The notes below the pieces were generated by a model, which saw only the letters and a program-made list of their open reading frames with translations, searched no databases and had not been told where the DNA came from. The translations under genes were made by a program, and so were the position numbers. Shown here piece by piece: positions 34,774-45,643 of a stretch of DNA of 64,000 bases. This DNA is from Paramarasmius palmivorus (Eukaryota > Basidiomycota > Agaricomycetes > Agaricales > Marasmiaceae): assembly GCA_037176845.1 (NCBI GenBank), contig JAYKXP010000112.1, forward strand, positions 62,001 through 126,000. Reading direction: 5' to 3'. Each line of letters starts with the position of its first letter. The stretch's first letter is position 1.

Positions 34774-34847
34774 GATGAGTGTTCGGGTTCAAGAAACTCG
34801 AATGTCACAACAGTTACGTGACGTGACAGGTTTGATTCTTTCCCATC
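34774..34847. promoter_or_regulatory. Compact bidirectional promoter
   Basis: Only 74 bp separate the start codons of HNT1 (minus) and the dioxygenase (plus). The interval contains TTACGTGACGTGACAGG at 34814-34830, which has overlapping CRE/bZIP-like (TGACGT) and E-box-like (CACGTG-related) half sites. The spacing is seen directly. Shared regulation is inferred. Confidence 0.5.
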
Positions 34848-36398
34848 ATGTCCCTACTCGAATATGCAGATAAGGCCAATCAGCCTTTCAAAGCCATTCC
34901 AATAATGCAAGTGAAGGCGCTGGATAATCTCAACGCTTTTCTCAACGCGCTGCATGCAGAAATCTGGAGAATTTGCGTAGCCGAGACCCCGAGGTTCGCA
35001 AGGCGTTAGCAGGTGCAGTTCGAGATGCGTGTATGAATGTGGGCTTCTTTTACGGTACTTAGACTTTCCTCCACCCAGATTCGCAGCCTAACATGGACCT
35101 CATCAGTCAAAAACCATGGTGTTCCGGAGGCCCAAATCTCAAACGTTCTTGATATGTCAAAAGAGTTCTTCGCACTGCCTCTCGACTCCAAAATGAAGGC
35201 AAAGTCTCAACAGATTCCTGTCAAGCATTGCCTCTGATATCTTTTGATAGATCGAGAATAAGACTACGCCGAATTTCAAGGGATATTCACCGCTTCTAAG
35301 TGGCAATAACGACCCTAATAACAAAGGGGACCTCCAAGAGGGTTTTGAGTTCGGATGGGAGTGCCTCGATGAAGATAGCTTACAAGTCAAAGACGACGGA
35401 GTAATGACTGGTGCCAATGTCTGGCCGGAAGATCTACCGGCCTTCCGAACGGCTGCCTTGAAATACTAGTTGAGCGTCTTCGGTTCTGTCCTACATTGTC
35501 GCAATTCTCACCCGTGTACAGCCATTCCTTGGTGAATTTAGGGAAATTACTTTTTCCCATCTTTGCTCTAGCACTGAACATTGAAGAGAACTTCTTCGAT
35601 GACAAGGTTGGTAGAGATGTTATTAACATATTCTCTCCTGAATCCATCATCGTCTAGACCAGGAATTCTGCGGCATTAATGCGTATCCTCCACTATCCGG
35701 ACCAAAGAGGGTCTATCGATGAAAGGGTAATAGGAATTGGTGCTCACACAGAGTGAGTCGTTGCCATCATGAACTTGCACCATTTTCTGACTGCGTTTTA
35801 GCTGGGAGGTCAGTCACCTGGAAACAATCAACGTCTATTGCTGAATCCGCATTAGTGCTTCACAATTCTTTGGCAAGAACCCGGGATCCAGGCATTACAA
35901 GTCCTCAATACACAGAAGGAGTGGATAGATGCCCCGCCGATTCCAGGCAAGCCTTCTACATTTGCTGTATGGACCAGTCTGACTATTTCCTGATAGGAAC
36001 ATTTGTCGTCAAGTAAGGAAATCCGCAGCTTGTGTCTTCTTACCTCAATAATGATGTATCCCAGTCTCGGAGACCAGTTTGCACGATGGACGAGTGAGTC
36101 AGAGGAGTTCTTGGCACACAACACCATTTCATCTTCCTTTAGACGATGTCTTCAAGTCCACTGTTCACAGAGTGATCAACAGAAGTGGTGCTCGTCGCTA
36201 CTCCATACCTCTCTTCTTTGGAACCGACTACGACGTAAAGCTTGAAGTTAGTTCTCAGCCTTCGCATCTATTTGAAGCTTATGAACCGCTACATAGCCAA
36301 TTTCTAGTTGCATCTCTCCGGAACGACCGCTCAAGTACGAAGTAATTACAGCTGGAGAATATGTCAAGTCCCGACTTCAGGCTACCTACGGTCACTAG
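34848..36398 (+). CDS. 2-oxoglutarate/Fe(II) dioxygenase, isopenicillin-N-synthase-like
   Basis: Non-haem iron oxygenase with an N-terminal DIOX_N and a C-terminal 2OG-FeII_Oxy domain; substrate unknown. Twelve exons: 34848-34910, 34970-35054, 35107-35198, 35251-35468, 35522-35606, 35658-35752, 35802-35808, 35856-35946, 35997-36012, 36065-36093, 36143-36246 and 36297-36398, giving 328 residues. The facial triad is His211-x-Asp213 and His269, and Arg279-Tyr-Ser281 would bind 2-oxoglutarate. Landmarks are GFFYVKNHGVPE, FKGYSPLLSG, MRILHYPDQ, GIQALQVLN and IGDQFARWTN. Exon 7 is only 7 nt and completes the catalytic Asp codon. Introns 3 and 8 have GC donors. The first intron (34911-34969, acceptor GGAG) is the least certain. 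Confidence 0.88.
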
Positions 36399-36793
36399 AT
36401 TACAGGCCGCTCGGAATCGCAGCTTTGACATCTCTACTGTTACATTCAATTTCGGGGGCGGAAACGGTAGATCCGCGGCATCTATGTACAGTGCACTGCA
36501 TTCCTTTCTTCCTTTTCTTCCAGGGGCCGCACATATAAGGGCTTGGCTTTGGCACACCTAGATCTGTACATAATGAATTTGTTCAGATTCTCTGCAGCCC
36601 TAACATTGTCGAGGAATCACAAAAATCACAGAGTATCCAGTCTTTTGGGTACACAACCAAGATTGTGGAACCTGCCAAATTTGTAGAGCGTTGAGTCCAG
36701 GTCCAGTCCATTGATCAGTGACCTATGTCACGTATCGTGACAGACTGCGTGACGCCTTTATATTCTCTTCCTCATCGCTCTGGAGATTCGAAA
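36399..36793. promoter_or_regulatory. Intergenic with inverted repeat before CCDC25 gene
   Basis: About 395 bp between tandem genes. An inverted repeat GTCACG-TAT-CGTGAC at 36727-36741 lies 53 bp before the CCDC25 start codon, followed by GCGTGACGCC. The symmetry is seen directly. Function is inferred from position and resemblance to bZIP sites. Confidence 0.4.
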
Positions 36794-37806
36794 ATGGTTT
36801 TATTCTTCTCTTCAACGGGTATCAGCTTTTGTTATACTCAAGCGGACGCAATGTGACTTAAATATGGCTGTAAAAGCTACTTCACCCCCCACTGTCATTT
36901 ACATGGGCAAGGATAAGGTAGAAAGTGAGCCTCGAATACGTTCAACTTCCCAGCATGCCCTTAATTCGTTGGACCGACAGACGAGGAGCTCATCAAGTAT
37001 GCTTGGCCACAGGACATATGGTTCCATGTCGATAAGCTCTCTTCAGCACACGTTTACCTCAGAATGCCCGAAACGATGACATGGGAGGCGATACCGGAAG
37101 CTCTGTTGACGGATTGTGCACAATTAGTGAAGGCAAATTCGATTGAAGGTGCGTATCGATGGTACTTTACTGCTGTTGTGTATTAATTTGAGTTTACCAG
37201 GAAACAAAAAGGATAATCTTACTATCATCTACACGCCCGCCGATAATCTCAAGGTGCAATCTATGCTCCGTATGCGCACATACATCACATTAAGACTAGG
37301 AACAGAAAACGGGAGATATGGCCGTCGGGCAGGTTTCGTTTCATAATGACAAAAGAGTACGATTCCCGTACTCTCGCCTTCCGCTGCCTGCTGATGCTAT
37401 GCAAAATCTAGGTTAAAAGAGGTGAGCAAGATACCACTAGTACTGTAAATGGATCCTTCAATGATGTCTATGAAGTACACGTACCGAAGCGCGAGAACCC
37501 AATTGTCAACCGGCTGAACAAGACCAAAGTGGAGCGTGAGGTCAACCACGAGCAGGAAAGAGTAGATCGTCTCAAGAAGGAGTCGACAGCACGACGAGCT
37601 GCAGCCGCTGAAAAGGTCCTGTTCCTTTTGGTTCTTTGATTCGAAAACTGACGAAAATTCTGCAGAAAAAGGCAGAACTCGAACTGGCGCGACAAAGGGA
37701 GGCGGAGAAGGCTGCGCGGTCGTACGATTCGCTGTTCAACGATGAGGAAGATGACTCTACGGTCCCTCGTAAGACAGGGCGGGAACTAGAAGACGATTTT
37801 ATGTGA
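36794..37806 (+). CDS. CCDC25/Jlp2 homologue (NFACT-R domain protein)
   Basis: Conserved eukaryotic protein with an NFACT-R (DUF814) domain and a basic coiled-coil tail. The human member binds DNA, and the domain is related to ribosome quality-control factors. Eight exons: 36794-36818, 36877-36924, 36981-37148, 37201-37253, 37306-37356, 37412-37421, 37476-37615, 37666-37806, giving 211 residues, the family length. Landmarks are [76 protein letters not shown] and the acidic C-terminus [12 protein letters not shown]. Exon 6 is 10 nt (GTTAAAAGAG). Confidence 0.92.
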
Positions 37807-38111
37807 TACATAGGTATGAGTTGCGTGTATAGCCTCGGTTCACTTATCGCACTTGAATGGTGTTAAAAGCTATCCCGATTGATGTTCACTTGAATGAGAT
37901 AGAGGGTACAGTGACTTGTGCCACGAATCATAAATAAAGTGTAAAACGTCGTCGTCCGATGGGAGTTCAATCACTGGGGAGAGAGCGGCTCTCTTGACGG
38001 TGACAAAACAGGTGCGTTCTTCCACTCCCATCTAAAAGTGGCATATTTGAGCTTACGTTGGTGTGGTTCAGATCCTAAATCTTCTTACCTGACAAACGAT
38101 AGGCTCTACAA
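37807..38111. other. Convergent 3' region
   Basis: About 305 bp between convergent genes; no feature seen. Confidence 0.5.
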
Positions 38112-38378
38112 CTAGCCGAGGCGGGGTTGAGTGGGAGTTGGGGCACCCCAGTTGTTCTCCGCCGCCTTCTTTGCAAAATCAGAGTCGCTCGTCGAGACTG
38201 ATTTATCTGGCTTTGCACCATCTAGGACGGGTTGGTCGTAAGCACGCCGAAACGCAGGGAGTGTCGTCCACTTACCCTTAGACGGGGCCGTCGTAGAGGT
38301 GGAGGAAGGCTGCTTCGAGTCTTTGCTGATGAGAGGCTCAGACTCAGATTTCTTGGAAGAAGAGTCGAAAGAAGACAT
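38112..38378 (-). CDS. Small hydrophilic hypothetical protein, 88 aa
   Basis: A single-exon frame starting MSSFDSSSKKSESEP, Ser- and Lys-rich, then KWTTLPAFRRAYDQPVLDG and an Asp/Lys-rich tail ending TPTQPRLG. It has no signal peptide or membrane segment and looks intrinsically disordered. Codon use is regular and the position next to CCDC25 is plausible for a gene. I do not recognise the family. An extra exon cannot be excluded. Confidence 0.5.
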   Translation of the reverse strand: MSSFDSSSKKSESEPLISKDSKQPSSTSTTAPSKGKWTTLPAFRRAYDQPVLDGAKPDKSVSTSDSDFAKKAAENNWGAPTPTQPRLG

Positions 38379-40149
38379 TGAGTTTTGCGATGTGAGTGTA
38401 CGAAGTGAAAGACTGTTGATTGTAGACTAACCAGCGATTTCCTACTTCTTTTATACGTTCCGACTTTCGATTTTAACCGTAGTCGATGAAAGGCGTTCTG
38501 CAAGAAAGTGCCTTGCGCCGAGTCACATTATTGGAGGATTTCGCCAGTATCGTATTGACCAGTCTTAGTCAAAACTCCTGCGGAACCGTTCAAGTCGCCA
38601 TAATGAAGCTACGCGCTCCATTCTACCGGTATTCCACTCCACGTTCAATGGCCTCTGGGGGTTTGGTCTGCGTCGAGTCAGGCACCACCATAGATACCAT
38701 GCAAGCATCGAGTCGACTAGTCCTAGTCAGCTTGCCTGCGGAACCGCGCAATTCGTCAGGGCGAAGATACGCGAACGATTCTACATGTGGTTTTCATTTC
38801 ACATTCAATAATTTTGGTGGGTCCGCCACTTTGTATAACGAGGAGCGGGATTCTGGAATTTAGTGGTGGAAAGAGACATGACTCCGCCGCAGTCAGAGTA
38901 GCTTCTACAGAGGATATGCTCTCGTCCGCAAGACATTCTGAATAGACGCCCGATTCATTGTTCCTAACCTGGAGCCTGCGCAGTCCACAACTCCAGGACA
39001 TGTAAACTCGAAATTGGATAAGTAGAAACAGCGATATCTGCCTTGACGAGCGGCATGCCTCATGAAGGCCAGTATTAAGGCCAGGTCCACTTCTCAGACT
39101 CACGGATGTTCTGTAGAGGATCCGTCTTCTTGGTCTTTGAAGGAAGAAGCGTCGCGTAACTGGAATGCTTGCAGCAACATTCGAATCGACGTAGAGTTGC
39201 AGTTGGGAAGCCAGGGTGGTACGCCTACAGAAAGCTACGGAGTCGTCATATGTAGTCATCAACACCGAGTTTTGTCGGGACCGCTACATATTAAGTACTT
39301 TCATGATGATGATAATCGATAATCAGAACAATTGCGACGGTTGGCCCTGGGAGGAAGTCGGATAACTCGGCGAACGCGGAACTATCGGCCGACTCTGCCG
39401 AACTTTCAACTCAACCAAACTGGCATGATTCTCATTTCTCGTTTGTCCATCACTACGAACGACCCCGGTACTACAGGTGTCAGATACTAATAGGTGTGTT
39501 ATCGATGAATACAAGTGTTTCTCGGTGCTGACAACATGACTCCTAGCGATATTCTACGTTCCTTTCAAAATCCTGAACTTTAGCACAAGCAGTTGGCCAC
39601 TGGCGGCGCACTAGTAAGGCGGCTAGACTCACGCACAACCACAACCTGTACCTCGCAGCGCAAAAGCCCCAACACTGACAGGGCAATCCAACCAGCAGGA
39701 GCTCTCGGAGGATGGGATATCATTTGGTATGTCAATACATCTGCTACACACGGTGACACCACTCAACATATGATATATATGATATCCCCCAGAGCCTTCT
39801 CCGAAACAAGTTCTAGGACAGCCTCTGTTATCATGATCATCATTTCCCCTGATGTTCTCAACAAATGACGGTGCCGTGGCCCTCTTGATCTATGAAAGTT
39901 TTCTTCGAGTTACACACGATACGGTGATTGTGTACGAATTTGATCGACTGTTCAACGAGGGCTCGGTAGGTAATACGCCTGTCTCAGGTCATCTATTTGG
40001 TACTGATTTTCGGACAACTAGCTCAATTGAAAATTTCTTGGGTCTCTTTCTCAAGCAAGTGTTTCCCTTTCTTGCGCCGTCTTCCTTTGGGAAGCTGAAC
40101 AGTAATATTAGCATCACAGCGGAATGGATGCTCGTTCGTAGTCATATCT
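38379..40149. other. 1.8 kb without supported gene
   Basis: Contains two diverged copies of a motif ending CCTGCGGAACCG (near 38558-38597 and 38711-38751). The longest frame, minus strand 38756-39265, shows no domain. The N-terminal exons of the following membrane protein could lie at the right end. Confidence 0.4.
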
Positions 40150-41275
40150 CACAATACAAGAACGAGTGTTGAACGTTAAATGTTCGCATTTCACAGATCC
40201 ACCGATGTTACCTTGTCTGGGATTAGTACAGCAAAGTAGTTGGCATTTCCTTAGTGTTCTCCTCAGTCGCGGTAAATGGTGCGTTTCACCCCCCCTTTTC
40301 GTCCCTAACATTCTTGACGATATCGGAGCCAATTTAGCTCTCGGACTTGTTTTCTGTATTATGGTGGCAATAGGGGCAAGTGCTTTGACCCGAGAGGCTA
40401 CAAGTCTCTTCTTGACCAGTGGGGAGAACATTGGCTTTGCCTATATGGTCGGAAGTACCATTAACAACCTCGTGCTTACTATGTTGACTGGTGCGTATCC
40501 TGATGCTTCGTATGCCTCTCAGTCGATTTCTCACTAACCATCATAGCTGGTCGCATTTGGTGGATTCAACGGCGAGTTCGTACATATGTTCACGCGACCG
40601 ACGAAGTTATTGAATCACTTTCTCGATTCATGTACGTCTTTGACTCAAAGGCTCAGGACGTGACACTCATTATTGTATTGTTTATTATCATCACAGCCTC
40701 GAGTCAGGAATGGTCTACCCACTTGTCGCTGTGTTGGGCATGATCGTGGGGAACGCCACATCGCCGTCAAAGCATTCTTTCCAGCCTTACCCTCTTGTTT
40801 CTCTTGGTGCTGTGGGATCTTTATTCGTATCTACTAATGGTTTGAGTTAGTCTAACTAATCTCGAAGGGAATCGCACCTACTTTGATAATGGTTCGAGCG
40901 CATTTCGAAAAGAACATTGAGAATCCGGCCACTGTCGTCAACATGAGCCCGACCGACCGACCAGTGCGACGTATGCTTGGGGCTACGGGCTCGGAATCTC
41001 AGAGCCAGACCGATATACTCCATCTCAAATTTGGTCGAAGGAATGCCAGAGGTCGAACTTGCAAGGGAGCAGGGTGTGGCCGATGGAAACATGAAGGAAC
41101 TTCACACTTAGATGATGGAATACCTTTCCATGCACAAATCAAGCCCGCTGAACCAACCATCACAATCTCACGTCACCAAAGCACCGCTCTGCCACTCATT
41201 GCACAGTTACTGCATGCGAAAAATCCAGCTCAAGATCAGACGCTATACTCACCCGATCAGTTCATTCGGCGATGA
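40150..41275 (+). CDS. Multi-pass membrane protein, paralogue of the 7.1-8.7 kb gene; 5' part unresolved
   Basis: The C-terminal half of the same basidiomycete membrane family as the gene at 7104-8670. Coding segments read ANLALGLVFCIMVAIGASAL, SGENIGFAYMVGSTINNLVLTMLT, AGRIWWIQRRVR, LESGMVYPLVAVLGMIVGN and GIAPTLIMVRAHFEKNIEN, linked by introns at about 40492-40547, 40634-40696 and 40835-40867. Matching motifs in the other copy are GFAYNISSIVNNLAITLFTG and GIAPTLIVVRA. I did not find the first helices upstream, so this may be truncated or have diverged 5' exons. The C-terminal end is approximate. Confidence 0.5.
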
Positions 41276-41530
41276 TTCCAAATTGGGTAACTCGACTTGG
41301 CCTTCGGAGTCTCGAATAACTCTTTCCCATATTGTCTTGGATTTTTTTTGTATGCATTCACACGTCAAACCAATTTGGCATCCCTGAGTTGTGCTATCTA
41401 CACAATGATCCTGACGTTGACCATATCCTTACTGCCAACTGCGGTAACGTTCTTAATTCGTATATTCCTAGACCTATGAAGAAGTATCATGAATAATAAT
41501 TGAGAAAGCTTCCAAAGTAGAGACTGATAA

Positions 41531-43462
41531 TTATGGCCTGGCTCGGAAATGTGGCACGATAACACATTTGGTCCCATCCTTCTCAAAAGCAGCCAATCTC
41601 TCCTCTATCGCCACCAGAGGTCGAGCTGCGGGTGTCGTGGTAATATAAAGGGTGTAGCCCAACCTCCGGAAAGCATCATGGGTCTCCTTACACCAGCAAC
41701 GAGACGCCGTACTTATGCCTATGAGAACATTTGTGAGAGGACAGATGTCGCCGGTTTTGTCGAGTGCGGGGACTCGGAGACCAGTAGCTGTTCTCTCTCC
41801 AATTGTGTCTAAGACTGCATTCATAAGTTGCGCACTAGCAGAAATGCGCTCGTAAATGCGGATGTCCCTCAGCCTTGGAAGTAATACCGGGCCACTACTC
41901 GACGAGACCGCGAGCACTGAGAATATACTACCAAGCAGGGATTGCGATCCGTCATCCTCAAAGGATTCGGCTATGGATCCAGCTCCGATTGTCTTCCCTG
42001 TCCGCACCTCGAGGCACTCCAAAAGCGCCGAGGAACGTAGAGCCTCGACAAACAATGCAAACGACTCGCCCCAAATGCCGTATGGAAGCACGCTGAGATT
42101 GAGGCACGTCAAATGGCAGGAAGAACGACCGATCATGGAACAGAGTGATCCCATATCCCAGCTTTGCACCACCGAGTCATCGAGTCTAGGACCCCGATTA
42201 ACGGAAATGCGGAGATCTCTGAGGGATGGAGCGGTCAGGGAAGCAAGCGCATAGTGAGCTGCTTTGGGCATCGAATTGAAAAGGTCAACTTTCCAAAGAT
42301 ATGGAAGGGAAATAGGTTCAATATCGTTGTGTGAGTGTGGGACTGCGTCGTCGTCCTGGGAAAGACGATAACCCTGCCCAACACGGAGTTCTTCGAGACG
42401 CTTGCTGCGTGAAAGGATGAAGCGAAGGTCCGTATAGCCATTGACGTGGTTAGCCGACAGCGAGGTCAGTTGTCTCCATGGGATATAATTTTGATGTCGC
42501 GATTGCCCCGCCTCATCCAACTGCACATTCCGAAGAAGAGGTGCTTCACGAACCGCATCCCAGAAGAGAAAATTGGCTGGAACACCACTCTTCTCGGGGT
42601 CGGTATTGGAGAATATGGGTTCGTTTCTGTCGCAGACTAATGTGTGGAGAAGAGGAAATGATGTTTTCGTTTTCATGGTATATAGCAAAACCTCTGGGTA
42701 GAAGAATTTGACAGCTAGCTCCTCGCAACTCGAGAAATGGCTCGCCAACATCTGCAGAAGACGGAACCCATGCCGACCTAAGTGAGCTCGAACTTTCTTC
42801 TCACTAGGGCGAAAATCACAGAACATGTCTGTCTGATCCCTGATTTTCATCTTCAGTGGATACCCAGTAGCGTTGTTTAGGTGGAGTCGCAGAAGCGGAC
42901 ACAGATCTCTGCTCATGCTTTCAACCAATCCCAGATCGATGCTCGACCAAATGGACTTTTGTGAAAAGGCGAGGTTTCGCCAATGAGAGGAGACATGAGA
43001 GAGTGTAAGAGCGACCGCGGTGACGCGTATCTTGGGAGGTCCACCCCCGTCCGAGCTACTATCCATTCGGCGGATGTAAAGCGAGTAGTCCGACATTTGA
43101 ATGACCTCGTCGAAGATCTTTCCGAGCATTTCTGCAGGAAGTCTTCGTATAGGCGCGAACCAACTCTGGCGCATCTCCCTCTTCCGGTATAGCTTCTCTC
43201 TATCGTCCTTCAACTGTCCCAAGGTTAGATGAAGACGCTGAATTTCCTCATCATAAGCCTGCAATTCCTGCCCTTCTTCCTGCAAGATCTTCGTGGTCTG
43301 GAAGATCTCCGCCTTGGATGGTATCTGATTTGAGCGAAGGACGTTCAGAGGCAGAGGGGGATAGGAACGTGTGAGGAGGATTCTGACTTTGCAGTTGTTA
43401 CAGAAGACGGCGCCACAAGTAACGGACGAATCTGACGGTAGGTTATCCTGGTTAGCCGACAT
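41531..43462 (-). CDS. F-box-like protein with N-terminal coiled coil
   Basis: A single-exon gene, 643 residues from the ATG at 43462 (MSANQDNLPSDSS). The frame stays open to 43861, but that extension is not protein-like. The layout is typical of a large Agaricomycete family: a short Cys-containing N-terminus, a coiled coil (LQEEGQELQAYDEEIQRLHLT), an F-box-like motif (PIRRLPAEMLGKIFDEVI), the SHVSSHWRNLAFSQKSIWSSI signature and then a long leucine-rich-repeat-like region. It is a presumed SCF adaptor whose substrate cannot be told. It differs in architecture from the two F-box genes at the left end. Confidence 0.85.
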   Translation of the reverse strand: MSANQDNLPSDSSVTCGAVFCNNCKVRILLTRSYPPLPLNVLRSNQIPSKAEIFQTTKILQEEGQELQAYDEEIQRLHLTLGQLKDDREKLYRKREMRQSWFAPIRRLPAEMLGKIFDEVIQMSDYSLYIRRMDSSSDGGGPPKIRVTAVALTLSHVSSHWRNLAFSQKSIWSSIDLGLVESMSRDLCPLLRLHLNNATGYPLKMKIRDQTDMFCDFRPSEKKVRAHLGRHGFRLLQMLASHFSSCEELAVKFFYPEVLLYTMKTKTSFPLLHTLVCDRNEPIFSNTDPEKSGVPANFLFWDAVREAPLLRNVQLDEAGQSRHQNYIPWRQLTSLSANHVNGYTDLRFILSRSKRLEELRVGQGYRLSQDDDAVPHSHNDIEPISLPYLWKVDLFNSMPKAAHYALASLTAPSLRDLRISVNRGPRLDDSVVQSWDMGSLCSMIGRSSCHLTCLNLSVLPYGIWGESFALFVEALRSSALLECLEVRTGKTIGAGSIAESFEDDGSQSLLGSIFSVLAVSSSSGPVLLPRLRDIRIYERISASAQLMNAVLDTIGERTATGLRVPALDKTGDICPLTNVLIGISTASRCWCKETHDAFRRLGYTLYITTTPAARPLVAIEERLAAFEKDGTKCVIVPHFRARP

Positions 43463-45643
43463 GGAATTCGATGGTTGCAATCTAGACAGACGATTCACAG
43501 CCGGACACGAGTTCGAAAACATGGTACATACGCAGCTAGTGAACCCAATCTCAAGGTCTACAACTCGAAAATTCCAGCTATCCCTCCAGGTAGATAAAGC
43601 GAAGTCGAGGGTCGAGGACGGGTCGAGGATGAGCTGAGCAGAGGAGCAAGTGAAGCGACGCGGCGCCCTGAATTCGCTACATTTTCCAAACATTTTCACA
43701 TACATACCATGCACGTTTTTCAATGTCGTATAAAATTTCTTTGCCCTCGACACATGAGATGTAAACGAAGGTATGTCTATGTACAAGGTGTATAATTGAA
43801 AGGCAGCTTTCAGCGAGACTCCAGAGCTGGCCAGACTACCTTTTTCGAGCTCCAGCAACACCGTTCAACGAGGACCAAGTGATGGAGAGACTAGCTATAC
43901 ACGAATCGCAAAGTTCTGCTCTAGGCTGAGAGCTAAGAGCGTGATAACCTGTGGTGAAAATCGATCTAGCAGGTATTGGCCGGTGTCCTTCAGTAAACGG
44001 GGGTCACTAGTGAGTGATAACATTGGCCCTTCGTCCATACTCGAGTCGGCAATAATGATATGCTAGTTTTTCGCTGATCATGTTCTGCATACGATCTTGA
44101 GGAACCTATCGGGTGCACATTCCCCTGCCCGTCCAGCAACATCAGGCGTATGCTTGGTGCTCAGAGTGAGTTTGTGACGCACCTTTGAAGCCAGCACCTT
44201 CCTGTCAGCATCAATCCGCTCCGTGTCTCGACATAGGGCAAAGAAAAGAAACGGTAGAATCAGAACTTGAGTGTATTGCTAGCCGCAAGATGGCGATGAT
44301 GGTCGTGGTGAGGTGAGATGACAAGCCGCGTCACCTCGCCTCCACAGACTTACCTCAACATGTCGACTGCATTGGCTCTGGGAGTGCTAGGAGGCTAGCC
44401 AGCTTTCAAACGCCTCATATTCGGAAGAGCGCTTGAACAGGGCCTCCGAGGACGAACGGAAAATAATGACTTGAGCCCAGAGGTCGATTCTCGGGGGCTG
44501 GTGAGTCTTCCTTGTCAGTGGTCTTGTTATAGACTGACTGAAGACAACAGTTGCAGTTAACTGGCAGCCAAAATAGCCAAAGGGAGACACATTTTGCCAC
44601 TGCAATCTCCCTTCCAACACAGGACGCACGGTGTCACGAACTGGACTCCCTTGGAGGAGTGAAGATCGATACATTTCTCATGAAGATGCGTCGTTCTCGT
44701 CGCAAAAAAACTGTCGATCGACGTGTAATACCACCAGAAACCAGCTAGCTTTCCATCCCCTCATTCCTCTTGACACGAAGTTGGGATCTTCATGGTCTAT
44801 ACGTCGCAGCGCTTCCCTGCTCGTCCTCTCCGTCTTTTGGGCTTCCGTTGGTCGGACTGTCAGCCGAGTACTCGACATGTAGTATACAATAACCCATCAC
44901 GAGCAGTACGTCGACTCTTCGTATATGGCAAGAATCGACGCTGATATTTAGCACATATAGAGGTTGCTATCAGGGTTCATGCACATGGCGTGTCGGAGCA
45001 AGTAGCTGAGGCTATGGGCATGCTGTCCCAGTACCGCGCAAAGGCATAGTGAGCATGGATCCGGCTATGCTTGCCGTGTATGCAGCAGCGTTGTCGAAGG
45101 TCCTAACACTCATCAGACTCGACTCAGAACCCCGATCGAAGAAGGCGTAGAGTTAGCATTGGTGCTTGACGTCGTGTGCGTTCTGGTGGCTTGAAAATTC
45201 TCGAGCCTGCACTTCAATGGTGGATGGCAAGAGTGACACAATCTATCGCCCGTGCACGACAACGTCGATAACATGCTACTACATACGCCTGTACGGTCGT
45301 CCTGGCTGGCTGCCGACAGACATCATCGAAAAGCAGGCGTTTCTATGAAGATGAGTGTCTGCGCAGCACCGTCGTCGGTGGTAGGCGCTTGCGGAACCGA
45401 GGTATTACTCGTCATCGTCCATGGAAATCTAGAAATTTTTTCGACGATTCATTGTCCTCCGCTTTTGGGAAAAAATAGTGTGGGAAAGCAGCGAGAGATT
45501 TTAAGGGCTCGACGGCGCAGTTTGTCGTTTATCATTCGCTTTCTTCATTACCACCACCACCACCGGCTAGGGCCACAGTTGTATCCTCCTTTTACTATTA
45601 CTATTGCCTTCGAGCCTTCCCACACATATCCTCACTTCTCGAC
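43463..45643. other. 2.2 kb without a supported gene
   Basis: Only short frames. A CCACCACCACCACC run lies near 45550, and a pyrimidine-rich tract before 45644 may be the leader of the next small gene. Confidence 0.4.

Noticed and set aside
35199..35250. GT donor at 35220 instead of the GC donor at 35199 in the dioxygenase
   Set aside because: It would leave a 31-nt intron, below the shortest fungal introns; the GC donor gives a normal 52-nt intron and the expected protein sequence.
43463..43861. N-terminal extension of the F-box-like gene to the first ATG at 43861
   Set aside because: The extra 133 residues are not protein-like, while the coiled coil and F-box follow a good ATG at 43462, as in family members.
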